From assembly GCF_023540835.1 (NCBI RefSeq), contig NZ_JALKCU010000002.1, positions 310,001-374,000 on the forward strand: DNA of 64,000 nucleotides, written 5' to 3'. How positions within the stretch are numbered: position 1 is the stretch's first letter; each line of letters starts with the position of its first letter. The notes beneath the pieces are model-generated. The model saw only the letters and a list, made by a program, of their open reading frames with translations. It was not told the origin of the DNA and searched no databases. The DNA is from Marivivens geojensis. GTDB lineage: Bacteria > Pseudomonadota > Alphaproteobacteria > Rhodobacterales > Rhodobacteraceae. Below are positions 46,858 through 56,202 of the stretch, piece after piece. The translations under genes were made by a program, and so were the position numbers.

Positions 46858-47229
46858 TTATGCCTTTAGTTTGTCGTCCACTTCATCCGCCAACGCTTCG
46901 GCTCGCGCAGCGAGTTCCTTGAGCGTGTCGGTCACAGCTGTTGGAACGACAGGAACGGCAACTTCTTTAGGGTTCGCCGCTTTAAGTTCCAATTCCGCGA
47001 TCTTGGCCTCGGCCTCGCGCAGACGGTCCTCAATCGCGACGGTCTTATCCGCCAGCAACAAACCCGACATCAGGAGAAGCTGCGATTCAGGCATACGACC
47101 CGCTTGGGCTGCAAAACTCGACGCTTCAGCATCGAGCAACGCAGCCGCCGATTGCAGGAACGATTCTTCACCTTCCTGACAGGCCACTTCAAACGAACGA
47201 CCCCCGATTTTAATCACGACTTGCGGCAT
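46858..47229 (-). CDS. zapA: Cell division protein ZapA
   Basis: Promotes FtsZ filament bundling. The 123-residue protein has the ZapA N-terminal domain (VVIKIGGRSFEVACQEGEE; LLDAEASSF) and a C-terminal coiled coil with Ala/Glu-rich heptads. The start overlaps the stop of the upstream coiled-coil gene by one base. Confidence 0.9.
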   Translation of the reverse strand: MPQVVIKIGGRSFEVACQEGEESFLQSAAALLDAEASSFAAQAGRMPESQLLLMSGLLLADKTVAIEDRLREAEAKIAELELKAANPKEVAVPVVPTAVTDTLKELAARAEALADEVDDKLKA

Positions 47230-47732
47230 TATTTCGCCTCCTCGATCAAGGGTTTCAGTTCGGCCAGAATGGTTGCGACCTCAGCAGCCTCAGCAGCCCG
47301 CAGCGCCCGCAGCGCATCCAGTTCCGCCTGCATCGCACGATTGATCATCGCGGCATCAATCCCGTCGGCCTCTGCCGCCTTACGCAGATTTTCGCTCACA
47401 TCCCGAAGGACCGCATTTTCTTCGCGCAATTTTTCGAGGTCAGCCTCAAACGATTGAAGCTGCTCTTTCGCACGCTCAGCACCACTGTTCAGGTCCGCGA
47501 TAACGCTGTCCTGACGGGCTTTGAGCACCTTAACGCGTTCCTCAAGCTGGGCGTTGACGTCCTTTTGCGCCGCCAGATCCGCTTCTAGCTGGGCCACACG
47601 GTCGTCATCCGACGCCGCAGCCACAGGCGCGTCACCCGACACTACCGCTTTGTTTTCTAAGACAGAAACGCCGCTGCGAATCCGGTCGAGGGCAGCGGAA
47701 ATGCGCCCTTCAAGCTCTGATATCTCGGTCAT
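47229..47732 (-). CDS. Coiled-coil protein partnered with ZapA
   Basis: A 167-residue, almost wholly helical protein with long heptad-like runs (VAQLEADLAAQKDVNAQLEE; FEADLEKLREENAVLRDVSE) and no enzyme motifs. Its overlap with zapA and composition suggest a ZapB-like division accessory; this is inference from context. Confidence 0.75.
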   Translation of the reverse strand: MTEISELEGRISAALDRIRSGVSVLENKAVVSGDAPVAAASDDDRVAQLEADLAAQKDVNAQLEERVKVLKARQDSVIADLNSGAERAKEQLQSFEADLEKLREENAVLRDVSENLRKAAEADGIDAAMINRAMQAELDALRALRAAEAAEVATILAELKPLIEEAK

Positions 47733-47950
47733 CTGCGCGTCCTCCTAGGGCTTCTGTAACGTCGTTGGGGTCCATTGCCCCCGCGACAGGCCCGAATCGT
47801 GATCTATTCCTCAAAGCCTAAGTCAATCGAGGCCAAGGGCAAAGGCCCAGCCTACGAACATCGCCAATGACTTAACGGTCCTGCTTGATCTTGTAGGACA
47901 CCCTGTTATGACGCTGTAAACCAATCGCCCAACAGCAAAGGACCGGACAC

Positions 47951-49972
47951 TTGGATATTGCTGCCCTGCGCGCCGCGCACCCCGATCACTGGATGAAAGC
48001 TGCGGCTATCCGCACCCTGACGCTCGATGCCGTTACGGCTGCGAACTCGGGCCACTCTGGTATGCCGATGGGCATGGCCGATGTGGCGACCGTGCTGTTC
48101 GAAAAGCACCTGAATTTCGACCCCAAGGCTCCGCTCTGGCCGAACCGCGACCGCTTCATTCTGTCGGCAGGTCACGGCTCTATGCTGATCTACTCCCTGC
48201 TCTACCTCACAGGTTATGCAGAAGTATCGCTCGACGAGATCAAGAACTTCCGTCAGTGGGGCGCGAAAACCGCGGGCCACCCAGAGAACTTCCTGCTCGA
48301 CGGTGTTGAAGTGACCACGGGTCCGCTCGGCCAGGGTATCTCGAACTCTGTCGGTTTCGCGATGGCAGAAGAAATCCAGCGCGCCCGTTTCGGCAAAAAG
48401 ATCGTTGATCACTACACCTACGTGATCGCCGGCGACGGCTGCCTCATGGAAGGCGTCTCCCAAGAAGCACTCGGTCTGGCTGGCAAACACGAACTGTCGC
48501 ACCTGATCGTGTTCTGGGACAACAACAACATCACCATCGACGGCACGGTAGAGCTGTCCGACAAAACCGATCAGGTCGCACGTTTCCGCGCCTCTGGCTG
48601 GCATGTCGTTGAAATCGACGGCCACGATCCTGTTGCGATCGACGCAGCGATCGTTGAAGCGAAAAAAGATCCGCGTCCGTCGATGATCGCATGCAAAACC
48701 CACATCGCACTGGGCCACGCTGCGCAAGACACCTCCAAGGGTCACGGTGCATTGACCGACAAAGAGCAACTCGCCGCCGCCAAAGCAAACTACGGCGTCA
48801 ACTGGGGTTCGTTCGAAATCCCGGCAGACGTTAAGGCACAGTGGGAATCCTTCGGTGCCCGCGGTGCTGCGGCTCGTGCAGAATGGGAAGCAAACTTTGC
48901 GGCGCAATCGGCCAACAAACAGGCTGAATTCAACCGTCAGCTCGCTGGTGAAGCCCCCAAGAAACTGGCTGCCACCATCCGCGCTCTGAAAAAAGAGATC
49001 AGCGAAAAGGCACCATCCGTTGCGACTCGTAAGTCGTCGGAAATGGTTCTGGCTGCTGTGAACCCGATCATGCCGGAAACCGTTGGGGGTTCGGCTGACT
49101 TGACTGGTTCGAACAACACCAAAACGGGCGATCTGGGCGTATTCGACCCTGAAAACCGCGCTGGCCGTTATGTCTACTGGGGCATCCGTGAACACGGCAT
49201 GGCTGCTGCGATGAACGGCATGGCGCTGCACGGCGGCGTTCGTCCTTACGGCGGCACGTTCATGTGCTTCACCGACTACGCCCGTGGCGCAATGCGCCTC
49301 TCGGCTCTGTCGCACCTGCCTGTTGTCTACGTCATGACCCACGACTCGATTGGTCTGGGCGAAGACGGTCCGACCCACCAGCCCGTTGAACACCTCGCAA
49401 TGCTACGCGCGACCCCGAACACCCTCGTGTTCCGTCCTGCAGATACCGTGGAAACCGCTGAGGCATGGGAAATCGCGCTCACTCAGGACAAGACCCCGTC
49501 GGTTCTCGCCCTGTCGCGTCAGAACCTGCCGACCGTTCGCACCGAACACAAAGCAAAGAACCTCGTCGCTCAGGGTGCTTATGTCCTGAAAGACGCGGAA
49601 GCTGGCAAACGTCAGGCGATCCTGATGGCAACGGGTTCCGAGGTCGAAATCGCGCTCAAAGCACGTGACATCCTCGAAGCGGCTGGCATCGGCACACGCG
49701 TTGTCTCCGTTCCTTGTATGGAACTCTTTGACCAGCAGGACGAAGCCTACCGCAAAAAAGTGCTGCCCGCTGGCCCCGTCCGCGTGGCGGTTGAGGCTGC
49801 GGTGCGTCAGGGCTGGGACAAATACCTGCTCGGCGAACGTGGCCGCGAACAGAAGGCTGGCTTCGTTGGTATGGACAGCTTTGGTGCTTCCGCTCCGGCA
49901 GAAACGCTCTACGAAAAATTCGGCATCACTGCCGAGGCTGTTGCAGAAAAAGTCAAAGCTCTCTTGGGCTAA
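47951..49972 (+). CDS. tkt: Transketolase
   Basis: Thiamine-dependent transfer of two-carbon units in the pentose phosphate pathway and (if present) Calvin cycle. The 673-residue protein has [20 protein letters not shown] near the start, the TPP motif [16 protein letters not shown] near residue 157, and [17 protein letters not shown] near residue 465. The start is a TTG at 47951 with AAGGA nine bases upstream. It ends at a strong terminator. Confidence 0.97.
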   Translation: MDIAALRAAHPDHWMKAAAIRTLTLDAVTAANSGHSGMPMGMADVATVLFEKHLNFDPKAPLWPNRDRFILSAGHGSMLIYSLLYLTGYAEVSLDEIKNFRQWGAKTAGHPENFLLDGVEVTTGPLGQGISNSVGFAMAEEIQRARFGKKIVDHYTYVIAGDGCLMEGVSQEALGLAGKHELSHLIVFWDNNNITIDGTVELSDKTDQVARFRASGWHVVEIDGHDPVAIDAAIVEAKKDPRPSMIACKTHIALGHAAQDTSKGHGALTDKEQLAAAKANYGVNWGSFEIPADVKAQWESFGARGAAARAEWEANFAAQSANKQAEFNRQLAGEAPKKLAATIRALKKEISEKAPSVATRKSSEMVLAAVNPIMPETVGGSADLTGSNNTKTGDLGVFDPENRAGRYVYWGIREHGMAAAMNGMALHGGVRPYGGTFMCFTDYARGAMRLSALSHLPVVYVMTHDSIGLGEDGPTHQPVEHLAMLRATPNTLVFRPADTVETAEAWEIALTQDKTPSVLALSRQNLPTVRTEHKAKNLVAQGAYVLKDAEAGKRQAILMATGSEVEIALKARDILEAAGIGTRVVSVPCMELFDQQDEAYRKKVLPAGPVRVAVEAAVRQGWDKYLLGERGREQKAGFVGMDSFGASAPAETLYEKFGITAEAVAEKVKALLG

Positions 49973-49994
49973 TCTGCACATCCCTGAAAATAAG

Positions 49995-50027
49995 AACGCC
50001 GCGCATATCCTGCGCGGCGTTTTTTTT
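49995..50027 (+). terminator. Intrinsic terminator after tkt
   Basis: AACGCCGCGCA-TATCC-TGCGCGGCGTT, eleven base pairs, then a T run to 50027. Confidence 0.95.
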
Positions 50028-50044
50028 GTCTCGGTCGCTTTGGG

Positions 50045-51013
50045 TTAGTGTCCTGCCGATGATCCCGCAACCTTGCCAATCAGTGGCCCGATCACCTTTG
50101 TCGCAACTGGGATCAGCGCCATGCCGTAGATCACCCCAATCACACCATCACAGGCCGCCGTCACCGCCCACGCGACAAAACCCGTCGCCACGCCAACGCT
50201 ATGGGACGCAACCTCTGCCAGATGATGAATGGCCTCATACGGCGCGTGCAGGCCCAGATCGTGCAGCCCGTGGATCATGATGTTCCCGCCGACCCAAAGC
50301 ATTGCGAGGGTCCCGATGAACGACAGCGCCTTGAGCAGCGGCGGCATCGCCTTAACGATCCCTCGCCCGAACGCACGTGTCACCGACAGACGCGCGTTCT
50401 GTGCAATGTGCAGGCCCACATCATCGGCCTTCACGATCAGCGCCACGGTGCCATAGACCGCAACCGTGATCCCAACAGCGATGACGGCCAAGGTCGCGGC
50501 CTCCATCCAGATACTGCCCGCCTCAAGCGTCGAAAGCGCGATGGTCATGATCTCAGCCGAGAGGATAAAGTCGGTCTTGATCGCCCCTGCGACCTTCTCT
50601 TCTTCGAGGTGGGCGGGGTCTTGGATATCCATGTCCTCTTCGACGGCATGATCGCCATGCGGGAAGAAATGATGGAACACCTTCTCTGCGCCCTCGAAAC
50701 ACAGATACGACCCGCCCAGCATCAGCAAAGGCGTGATCGCTTGCGGTAGGAAATTCGACAGCAAAAGCGCAATGGGCAACAGGAACACCAGTTTGTTCCT
50801 CAGCGACCCAAGCGTGATCTTTCCGATCATCGGCAGTTCGCGATCGGGCTTGAACCCTGTCACATAGCTCGGCGTGACGGCGGCATCGTCAATCAAAACA
50901 CCCGCCGTTTTCGTCCCCGCCTTTGCCGCCGCTGCTGCCACATCATCGACGCTCGCTGCCGCGACTTTGGCGATACCCGCCACATCGTCGAGCAATGCCA
51001 GTAATCCACTCAT
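50045..51013 (-). CDS. DUF808-family (YedI-like) membrane protein
   Basis: A 322-residue inner-membrane protein of unknown function. The N-terminus MSGLLALLDDVAGIAKVAAA and the following DDVAAAAAKAGTKTAGVLIDDAAVTP are characteristic of DUF808; four to six hydrophobic segments follow, with a His/Asp/Glu-rich loop (HHFFPHGDHAVEEDMD). The ATG at 51013 has GGGGTG six bases upstream; the longer open frame upstream runs through the gap1 control region and is not supported. Confidence 0.88.
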   Translation of the reverse strand: MSGLLALLDDVAGIAKVAAASVDDVAAAAAKAGTKTAGVLIDDAAVTPSYVTGFKPDRELPMIGKITLGSLRNKLVFLLPIALLLSNFLPQAITPLLMLGGSYLCFEGAEKVFHHFFPHGDHAVEEDMDIQDPAHLEEEKVAGAIKTDFILSAEIMTIALSTLEAGSIWMEAATLAVIAVGITVAVYGTVALIVKADDVGLHIAQNARLSVTRAFGRGIVKAMPPLLKALSFIGTLAMLWVGGNIMIHGLHDLGLHAPYEAIHHLAEVASHSVGVATGFVAWAVTAACDGVIGVIYGMALIPVATKVIGPLIGKVAGSSAGH

Positions 51014-51079
51014 GCCCACACCCCTATAGATTCGTAATTCAATTGGATCGTTATCCTCACCGTATGACAACCCCGCGCT

Positions 51080-51134
51080 GTTGGCGCAAACCGTTAGCGC
51101 CAACCCCAACACCAACCATACTTTTATCGCTAAC
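51080..51134 (+). promoter_or_regulatory. CceR-like palindromes upstream of gap1
   Basis: Three similar 12-mers: GTTGGCGCAAAC (51080-51091), GTTAGCGCCAAC (51093-51104) and TTTATCGCTAAC (51123-51134). They match the shared palindrome also found before gap2, pgk and fda. Confidence 0.6.
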
Positions 51135-51226
51135 ATATTACATGCATTGCAGATTTTTCTTTGCCGCAAGGCAGCATCCAAGTACAGACCCTGCAAACGC
51201 TGACGCTGCAGAGGATGAAAAACGAC

Positions 51227-52228
51227 ATGACCGTTACCATCGGCATCAACGGGTTCGGCCGCATTGGCCGCTGCACCCTCGCCCACATCACCGAAGCTGC
51301 CCGCAATGACGTGCAAGTTGTCAAAATCAACGCCACTGGCCCGATTGAGACGAACGCACACCTGCTGAAATATGACAGCGTCCATGGCCGCTTTGGCTCT
51401 CCGGTCACAGTGAGCGGCAACACCATGGATCTGGGCCGTGGCCCGATCGAAGTGATGTCGACCTACAACCCCGAAGAACTGGATTGGTCCGGTGTCGACG
51501 TGGTTCTGGAATGCACTGGTAACTTCAACGACGGTCAAAAGTCGGCTGTTCACCTCGATCGCGGCGCGAAAAAGGTTCTGATTTCGGCCCCTGCGACCAA
51601 CGTTCAGCGCACCGTTGTTTATGGCGTCAACCACCGCCAACTGCTGGCTGACGACCGCATGGTGTCGAACGGCTCTTGCACCACCAACTGCCTTGCTCCG
51701 CTGGCAAAGGTTCTCAACGACGCGATTGGCATTGAATCGGGCATCATGACCACGATCCACAGCTACACCGGCGACCAGCCGACGCTCGACCGTCGTCACA
51801 AAGACCTCTACCGCGCGCGTGCCGCAGCAATGGCGATGATCCCGACATCAACTGGCGCGGCTAAGGCCTTGGGTGAAGTGCTCCCTGAAATGAAGGGCAA
51901 ACTGGACGGTTCCGCTGTCCGCGTCCCGACCCCGAACGTATCCGCTGTTGACCTGTCCTTCATCGCTGAAAAATCGGTCACCGTTGATGAAGTGAACGAA
52001 ATCGTCCGCGAAGCCGCACAGGGTTACATGGGCATGGTTCTGGGCTATGACGCAGAACAGAAGGTTTCCATCGACTTCAACCACACCACTGAATCGTCGA
52101 TCTTTGCTCCCGACCAGACCAAAGTCGTCGGCCGCATGGTGCGCGTCATGGCATGGTACGACAACGAATGGGGCTTCTCGGCACGTATGGCCGACGTTGC
52201 TGCCGCAATGGGCCGCCTCATTCACTAA
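51227..52228 (+). CDS. gap: Glyceraldehyde-3-phosphate dehydrogenase 1 (GapB-like, probably NADP-preferring)
   Basis: A 333-residue [15 protein letters not shown] opens the Rossmann fold and SNGSCTTNCLAP carries the catalytic Cys near residue 153. The cofactor-determining position reads KINATG, lacking the Asp (as in NDL) that fixes NAD preference; in Bacillus the gluconeogenic, NADP-using GapB has NAS/NAT here. The 187/188-equivalent pair is RR rather than LP. This suggests a gluconeogenic, NADP-tolerant enzyme. ATG at 51227 is chosen over one at 51215 for spacing from GAGGA. Operators upstream are shared with gap2, pgk and fda. Confidence 0.95.
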   Translation: MTVTIGINGFGRIGRCTLAHITEAARNDVQVVKINATGPIETNAHLLKYDSVHGRFGSPVTVSGNTMDLGRGPIEVMSTYNPEELDWSGVDVVLECTGNFNDGQKSAVHLDRGAKKVLISAPATNVQRTVVYGVNHRQLLADDRMVSNGSCTTNCLAPLAKVLNDAIGIESGIMTTIHSYTGDQPTLDRRHKDLYRARAAAMAMIPTSTGAAKALGEVLPEMKGKLDGSAVRVPTPNVSAVDLSFIAEKSVTVDEVNEIVREAAQGYMGMVLGYDAEQKVSIDFNHTTESSIFAPDQTKVVGRMVRVMAWYDNEWGFSARMADVAAAMGRLIH

Positions 52229-52263
52229 TCAATTGCATAGCGTCATGGCTGCGGGGTAAACCC

Positions 52264-52410
52264 GTGGCCATGAACAGCACAACGACCTACACGCTTTTCG
52301 CGTTGATCGTGGCGGGTTTCGTCATCGATCTGGCTCTCGGCCTCGGGGGCACCCTGTTTATCCTCAAAGAACTGTTTGATCTGACCGAATGGTTGGCATT
52401 CTGGCGCTGA
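52264..52410 (+). CDS. Small membrane protein between the two gap genes
   Basis: A 48-residue protein (46 if the ATG at 52270 is used) with one long hydrophobic segment (YTLFALIVAGFVIDLALGLGG) and a short amphipathic end (KELFDLTEWLAFWR). The GTG at 52264 has GGGG seven bases upstream. It lies 35 bp after gap1 and is probably on its transcript. No family recognised. Confidence 0.55.
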   Translation: MAMNSTTTYTLFALIVAGFVIDLALGLGGTLFILKELFDLTEWLAFWR

Positions 52411-52461
52411 TTGCGCTGGTTTAGCCCTATTCACTGTTGACCTTTGGCGAGAAATCGCAAT

Positions 52462-52492
52462 GTTAGCGCCAACAGAGAGAGTTAGCGCCAAC
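52462..52492 (+). promoter_or_regulatory. Tandem CceR-like palindromes upstream of gap2
   Basis: GTTAGCGCCAAC occurs twice, at 52462-52473 and 52481-52492, 19 bp apart and 26 bp before the gap2 start. They are identical to a site in front of gap1. Confidence 0.7.
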
Positions 52493-52517
52493 ATTACCCC
52501 GTTCTGGAGGACATCTT

Positions 52518-53519
52518 ATGGCAGTCAAAGTCGCAATTAACGGTTTCGGTCGCATCGGCCGCAACGTCCTGCGCGCAATCGTTGAATCCGGCCGCACCGA
52601 TATCGAGGTTGTAGCGATCAACGATCTGGGTCCGGTTGAAACCAACGCACACCTGATCCGCTTCGATTCTGTTCACGGTCGTTTTCCGGGTGAAGTGACC
52701 ACCACAGAGGACACCATCGACGTTGGTCGCGGCCCGATCAAAGTGACCGCGATCCGCGATCCCAAAGACTTGCCTTGGGGCGACGTGGACATTGCGCTGG
52801 AATGCACCGGCATCTTCACCGACCGTGAAAAAGCAGCGTTCCACCTCGAAAACGGCTCCAAACGCGTTCTGGTCTCTGCCCCATCAAGCGGCGCAGACAA
52901 CACCATCGTTTATGGTGTGAACCACAACACGCTCACCGCGGATCAACTGGTTGTCTCGAACGCGTCTTGCACCACGAACTGCCTGTCGCCTGTTGCCAAA
53001 GTGCTCAACGACACGGTTGGCATCGTCAAAGGCTTCATGACCACCATCCACTCCTACACGGGCGACCAGCCGACGCTGGACACCATGCACAAGGACCTGT
53101 ACCGCGCCCGCGCTGCTGCCATGTCGATGATCCCAACCTCGACAGGCGCGGCCAAGGCCGTTGGCCTCGTGCTGCCGGAACTGAACGGCAAACTCGACGG
53201 CGTTGCGATCCGCGTTCCTACCCCGAACGTCTCGGTCGTGGACCTGACATTTGAGGCCGCTCGTGCCACCACCGTTGCGGAAATCAACGAAGCCATCGTT
53301 GAAGCCTCGAACGGCGCGCTCAAAGGTATCCTCGGCTATACCTCGCTTCCGAACGTTTCGATCGACTTCAACCACGATCCGCATTCGTCGACCTTCGCAC
53401 TCGACCAGACCAAGGTCATGGACGGCACTATGGTGCGCATCCTGACATGGTACGACAACGAATGGGGCTTCTCGAACCGTATGGCAGACACTGCCGTCGC
53501 GATGGGCAAATTGATCTAA
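52518..53519 (+). CDS. gap: Glyceraldehyde-3-phosphate dehydrogenase 2 (NAD-type)
   Basis: A 333-residue paralogue of gap1. [11 protein letters not shown] begins the NAD fold, [13 protein letters not shown] carries the active-site Cys, and the cofactor position reads AINDLG with the NAD-specifying Asp intact. GGAGGACATCTT lies just before the ATG. Two operator copies overlap the presumed promoter. It probably serves glycolysis while gap1 serves gluconeogenesis. Confidence 0.96.
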   Translation: MAVKVAINGFGRIGRNVLRAIVESGRTDIEVVAINDLGPVETNAHLIRFDSVHGRFPGEVTTTEDTIDVGRGPIKVTAIRDPKDLPWGDVDIALECTGIFTDREKAAFHLENGSKRVLVSAPSSGADNTIVYGVNHNTLTADQLVVSNASCTTNCLSPVAKVLNDTVGIVKGFMTTIHSYTGDQPTLDTMHKDLYRARAAAMSMIPTSTGAAKAVGLVLPELNGKLDGVAIRVPTPNVSVVDLTFEAARATTVAEINEAIVEASNGALKGILGYTSLPNVSIDFNHDPHSSTFALDQTKVMDGTMVRILTWYDNEWGFSNRMADTAVAMGKLI

Positions 53520-53539
53520 TCAGCCCCTCACCGAATACC

Positions 53540-53573
53540 AAAGGCCGCCCCGTCAAACGGGCGGCCTTTTTCA
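53540..53573 (+). terminator. Intrinsic terminator after gap2
   Basis: AAAGGCCGCCC (53540-53550) pairs with GGGCGGCCTTT (53559-53569) around an eight-base loop, then TTC. Confidence 0.9.
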
Positions 53574-53578
53574 TTGCC

Positions 53579-53622
53579 CCTTTGTGCCTCAAATATCCCG
53601 GGGGTTTGGGGGCAGCGCCCCC
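53579..53622. repeat. Dispersed intergenic repeat, copy 1
   Basis: Begins CCTTTGTGCC and continues CAAATATCCCGGGGGT, then a G/C-rich palindromic tail (GGGGGCAGCGCCCCC). Its first 27 bases match the copy at 57551 with one difference. Confidence 0.7.
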
Positions 53623-53630
53623 ATCACTTC

Positions 53631-53658
53631 AAATAAAAACGGGGGCCACTGGCCCCCG
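53631..53658 (-). terminator. Intrinsic terminator after the cyclophilin pair (minus strand)
   Basis: On the minus strand CGGGGGCC-AGT-GGCCCCCG followed by TTTTTATTT. Confidence 0.9.
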
Positions 53659-53684
53659 CTCTCAATCTCTCAATTCAGATCCGA

Positions 53685-54230
53685 TCACTCGGTTACAGTC
53701 ACCGATGCCATCATGTCAGGCTGACCGATCACAGCACCGTTTGCACCTTCACCGCGCTTGATCGCATCAACGATCTCCATGCCTTCGGTCACAGTGCCCA
53801 CAACGGTGTAATCGCCGTTCAGGAAGTAGCCGGGCTGGAACATGATAAAGAACTGGCTGTTGGCCGAATTCGGATCAGCGGCGCGTGCCATACCGACAAC
53901 ACCACGGTCGAACGGCAGGGCCGAGAACTCTGCCGGAAGGTCAGGCAGGGTCGATCCACCCATACCCGCCATCGACATATCACCACCCATGCGGCCAAAC
54001 TCAACGTCACCCGTCTGCGCCATGAAACCGTCAATCACGCGGTGGAACACCACGCCATTATAGAGCCCTTGGTTCGCCAGCTCTGTAATCCGCGCCACGT
54101 GCTGTGGAGCCACATCTTCGAGAAGGTCGATATGAAACGTGCCGTTTGCCTGACCGGAAACGGTCACATCCAACCCCGTTGCCAGCGCAGGGCCAGCCAC
54201 CAAGGTCAGAACACACGCGAGCTTATACAT
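53685..54230 (-). CDS. Periplasmic cyclophilin-type peptidyl-prolyl isomerase
   Basis: A 181-residue cyclophilin with a signal peptide (YKLACVLTLVAGPALA). Core motifs: YNGVVFHRVIDGFMAQTGD, PFDRGVVGMARAADPNSANSQFFI and GYFLNGDYTVVGTV. Its start overlaps the stop of the cytoplasmic paralogue by 8 bp, so both are made from one mRNA, one per compartment. Confidence 0.94.
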   Translation of the reverse strand: MYKLACVLTLVAGPALATGLDVTVSGQANGTFHIDLLEDVAPQHVARITELANQGLYNGVVFHRVIDGFMAQTGDVEFGRMGGDMSMAGMGGSTLPDLPAEFSALPFDRGVVGMARAADPNSANSQFFIMFQPGYFLNGDYTVVGTVTEGMEIVDAIKRGEGANGAVIGQPDMMASVTVTE

Positions 54231-54732
54231 CTGCTGCCACTTTCACGCTGATCATTTTGTCGGGATCGACTGGCGGTTCGCCACGCGCGATCTTGTCGAC
54301 AAATTCCATGCCCGACAGCACACGACCGTAAACGGTGTATTGGCCGTTCAGGAAATGGTTGTCTTTGAAGTTGATAAAGAACTGGCTGTTGGCCGAGTTC
54401 GGGTTCATCGAACGCGCCGCACCGAGCGTGCCACGGTCGTGCGGCAATTTCGAAAACTCTGCAGGCAGATCAGGCAGGTCCGACCCACCCGTGCCCGCGC
54501 GGTTTTTGTTGTAGGCATCGCTGTCGATGTTGCCATGCTCAACGTCACCGGTCTGCGCCATGAAACCGTCGATCACGCGGTGGAACACAACGCCGTCGTA
54601 TTTGCCAGCGCGTGCAAGCTCTTTCATGCGGGCCGTGTGTGCAGGTGCAACGTCCGCCAGCAGTTCAATGACGACCTGACCGTCTTTGAGCTCGATGATC
54701 ACTGTGTTTTCGGGGTCTTTGATATCGGCCAC
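54223..54732 (-). CDS. Cytoplasmic cyclophilin-type peptidyl-prolyl isomerase
   Basis: A 169-residue cyclophilin without signal peptide. Core motifs: YDGVVFHRVIDGFMAQTGDV, HDRGTLGAARSMNPNSANSQ and HFLNGQYTVYGRV. The start is a GTG at 54732 preceded by AAGGAGGT five bases away, the strongest ribosome-binding site in the area; a longer frame to 54894 is not supported. Confidence 0.95.
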   Translation of the reverse strand: MADIKDPENTVIIELKDGQVVIELLADVAPAHTARMKELARAGKYDGVVFHRVIDGFMAQTGDVEHGNIDSDAYNKNRAGTGGSDLPDLPAEFSKLPHDRGTLGAARSMNPNSANSQFFINFKDNHFLNGQYTVYGRVLSGMEFVDKIARGEPPVDPDKMISVKVAADV

Positions 54733-54834
54733 GGGGACCTCCTTGATTTCGCGTTCTTTGCACACTGACATAAGCCTCTTGCACGTCCTTGCCAAGGGAT
54801 GCTCCCAGACCTTGCGTTGAAAGGCGATAACGAG

Positions 54835-54846
54835 GATACCGCTATC
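54835..54846 (+). promoter_or_regulatory. CceR-like palindrome upstream of pgk
   Basis: GATACCGCTATC, 33 bp before the pgk start, matches the shared G(T/A)TA-N-CG-N-(T/C)A(A/T)C palindrome. A half-like GATAACG lies at 54826-54832. Confidence 0.55.
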
Positions 54847-54878
54847 AGATATCAACCCAAGATTTGACGGAGGCGCAG

Positions 54879-56054
54879 ATGGCTTGGAAAACACTCGACG
54901 ATATGGACCTCAAAGGAAAACGCGTTCTGGTGCGCGTGGATATCAACGTCCCCGTCGAAAACGGCGTTGTGACCGATACAACCCGCATCGACCGCATCGT
55001 GCCAACCGTCAAAGACATCGTTGCGGCTGGCGGTATTCCGATCCTCCTCGCCCACTTTGGTCGCCCCAAAGGTAAAGTCGTGCCGGAAATGTCGCTCCGC
55101 GTGACCCTGCCCGCACTTGAAGCCGCGCTTGGTTCGCCCGTCACCTTTGTCGAAGTCCCGAACGCAAACGAGATGAAAGCCCTCACCCACGGCACCATCG
55201 TTCTGGTGGAAAATACCCGCTTTACCCCGATGGAAGAAGAGAACAACCCAGAGATGGCGCAATACCTCGCGACCTTGGGCGATATCTATTGCAACGACGC
55301 CTTCTCTGCCGCGCACCGCGCCCACGCCACCACCGAAGGCGTCGCGCACCTCCTGCCCTCCTGCGCCGGTCGCCTGATGGCCGAAGAACTCAGCGCATTG
55401 GAAAAAGCCCTCGGTTCACCCGTGCGTCCCGTTGTTGCCGTTGTTGGCGGCGCGAAAGTCTCGACCAAACTCGACCTCCTCGGCAACCTCGTTGGCAAAG
55501 TAGATCACCTCGTCATCGGCGGTGGTATGGCAAATACCTTCCTTGCCGCCCAAGGCGTCAATGTCGGCAAATCGCTCTGCGAACATGATCTGGCGGACAC
55601 CGCCCGCGATATCCTTGCCAAAGCCGCCGATGCAGGCTGCGAGATCATCCTGCCCCGCGATGTTGTCGTCGCTCGCGAATTCAAAGCCAACGCTGACAAT
55701 GAAACCGTCGTGCCAGAGTCGGTCCCCTCTGACGCGATGATCCTCGACGCTGGCCCCGAAACCGTCGCCTACATCAGCGAAGTGCTCGACCGCGCCGAAA
55801 CCCTGATCTGGAACGGCCCTCTCGGTGCCTTTGAAATCGAACCGTTTGATGCCGCCACCAACGCCGCCGCGAAAAAAGCGGCAGAGCTGACCAAGGCTGG
55901 CAAACTCGTCTCCGTCGCGGGCGGGGGTGACACCGTCGCCGCCCTGAACAAAGCGGGCGCAGCAGAGGCCTTTACCTACATCTCCACCGCTGGCGGTGCC
56001 TTCCTTGAATGGATGGAAGGCAAGGTTCTGCCTGGCGTTGCCGCCCTCGGATGA
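54879..56054 (+). CDS. pgk: Phosphoglycerate kinase
   Basis: ATP-forming step of glycolysis. The 391-residue protein has [15 protein letters not shown] near the start, [24 protein letters not shown], and the nucleotide-binding [17 protein letters not shown] and [12 protein letters not shown] at the C-terminal domain. ATG at 54879 has GGAGGCG just upstream. It is followed by fda. Confidence 0.97.
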   Translation: MAWKTLDDMDLKGKRVLVRVDINVPVENGVVTDTTRIDRIVPTVKDIVAAGGIPILLAHFGRPKGKVVPEMSLRVTLPALEAALGSPVTFVEVPNANEMKALTHGTIVLVENTRFTPMEEENNPEMAQYLATLGDIYCNDAFSAAHRAHATTEGVAHLLPSCAGRLMAEELSALEKALGSPVRPVVAVVGGAKVSTKLDLLGNLVGKVDHLVIGGGMANTFLAAQGVNVGKSLCEHDLADTARDILAKAADAGCEIILPRDVVVAREFKANADNETVVPESVPSDAMILDAGPETVAYISEVLDRAETLIWNGPLGAFEIEPFDAATNAAAKKAAELTKAGKLVSVAGGGDTVAALNKAGAAEAFTYISTAGGAFLEWMEGKVLPGVAALG

Positions 56055-56079
56055 AGCATTTTGAAAGAAAGTGAAAACT

Positions 56080-56112
56080 GATAGCGTTATCCGAAAAATC
56101 GTTATCGCTATC
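56080..56112 (+). promoter_or_regulatory. Paired CceR-like palindromes upstream of fda
   Basis: GATAGCGTTATC (56080-56091) and GTTATCGCTATC (56101-56112), 21 bp apart, in the 148 bp between pgk and fda. Confidence 0.65.
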
Positions 56113-56202
56113 ACATTTGCAACCTGCGCCCCGCTTTCCTACAAGCGGGGCGCAGGCCGTTTAAGGCCTTAAAAATTCTTAATATTTCACGAGGATTTAG
56201 TA

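Noticed and set aside
51014-51799. N-terminal extension of the DUF808 protein with a signal-peptide-like start
   Set aside because: The family begins at MSGLLALLDD, which has its own ribosome-binding site; the extension reads through the gap1 operators and gap1 itself.
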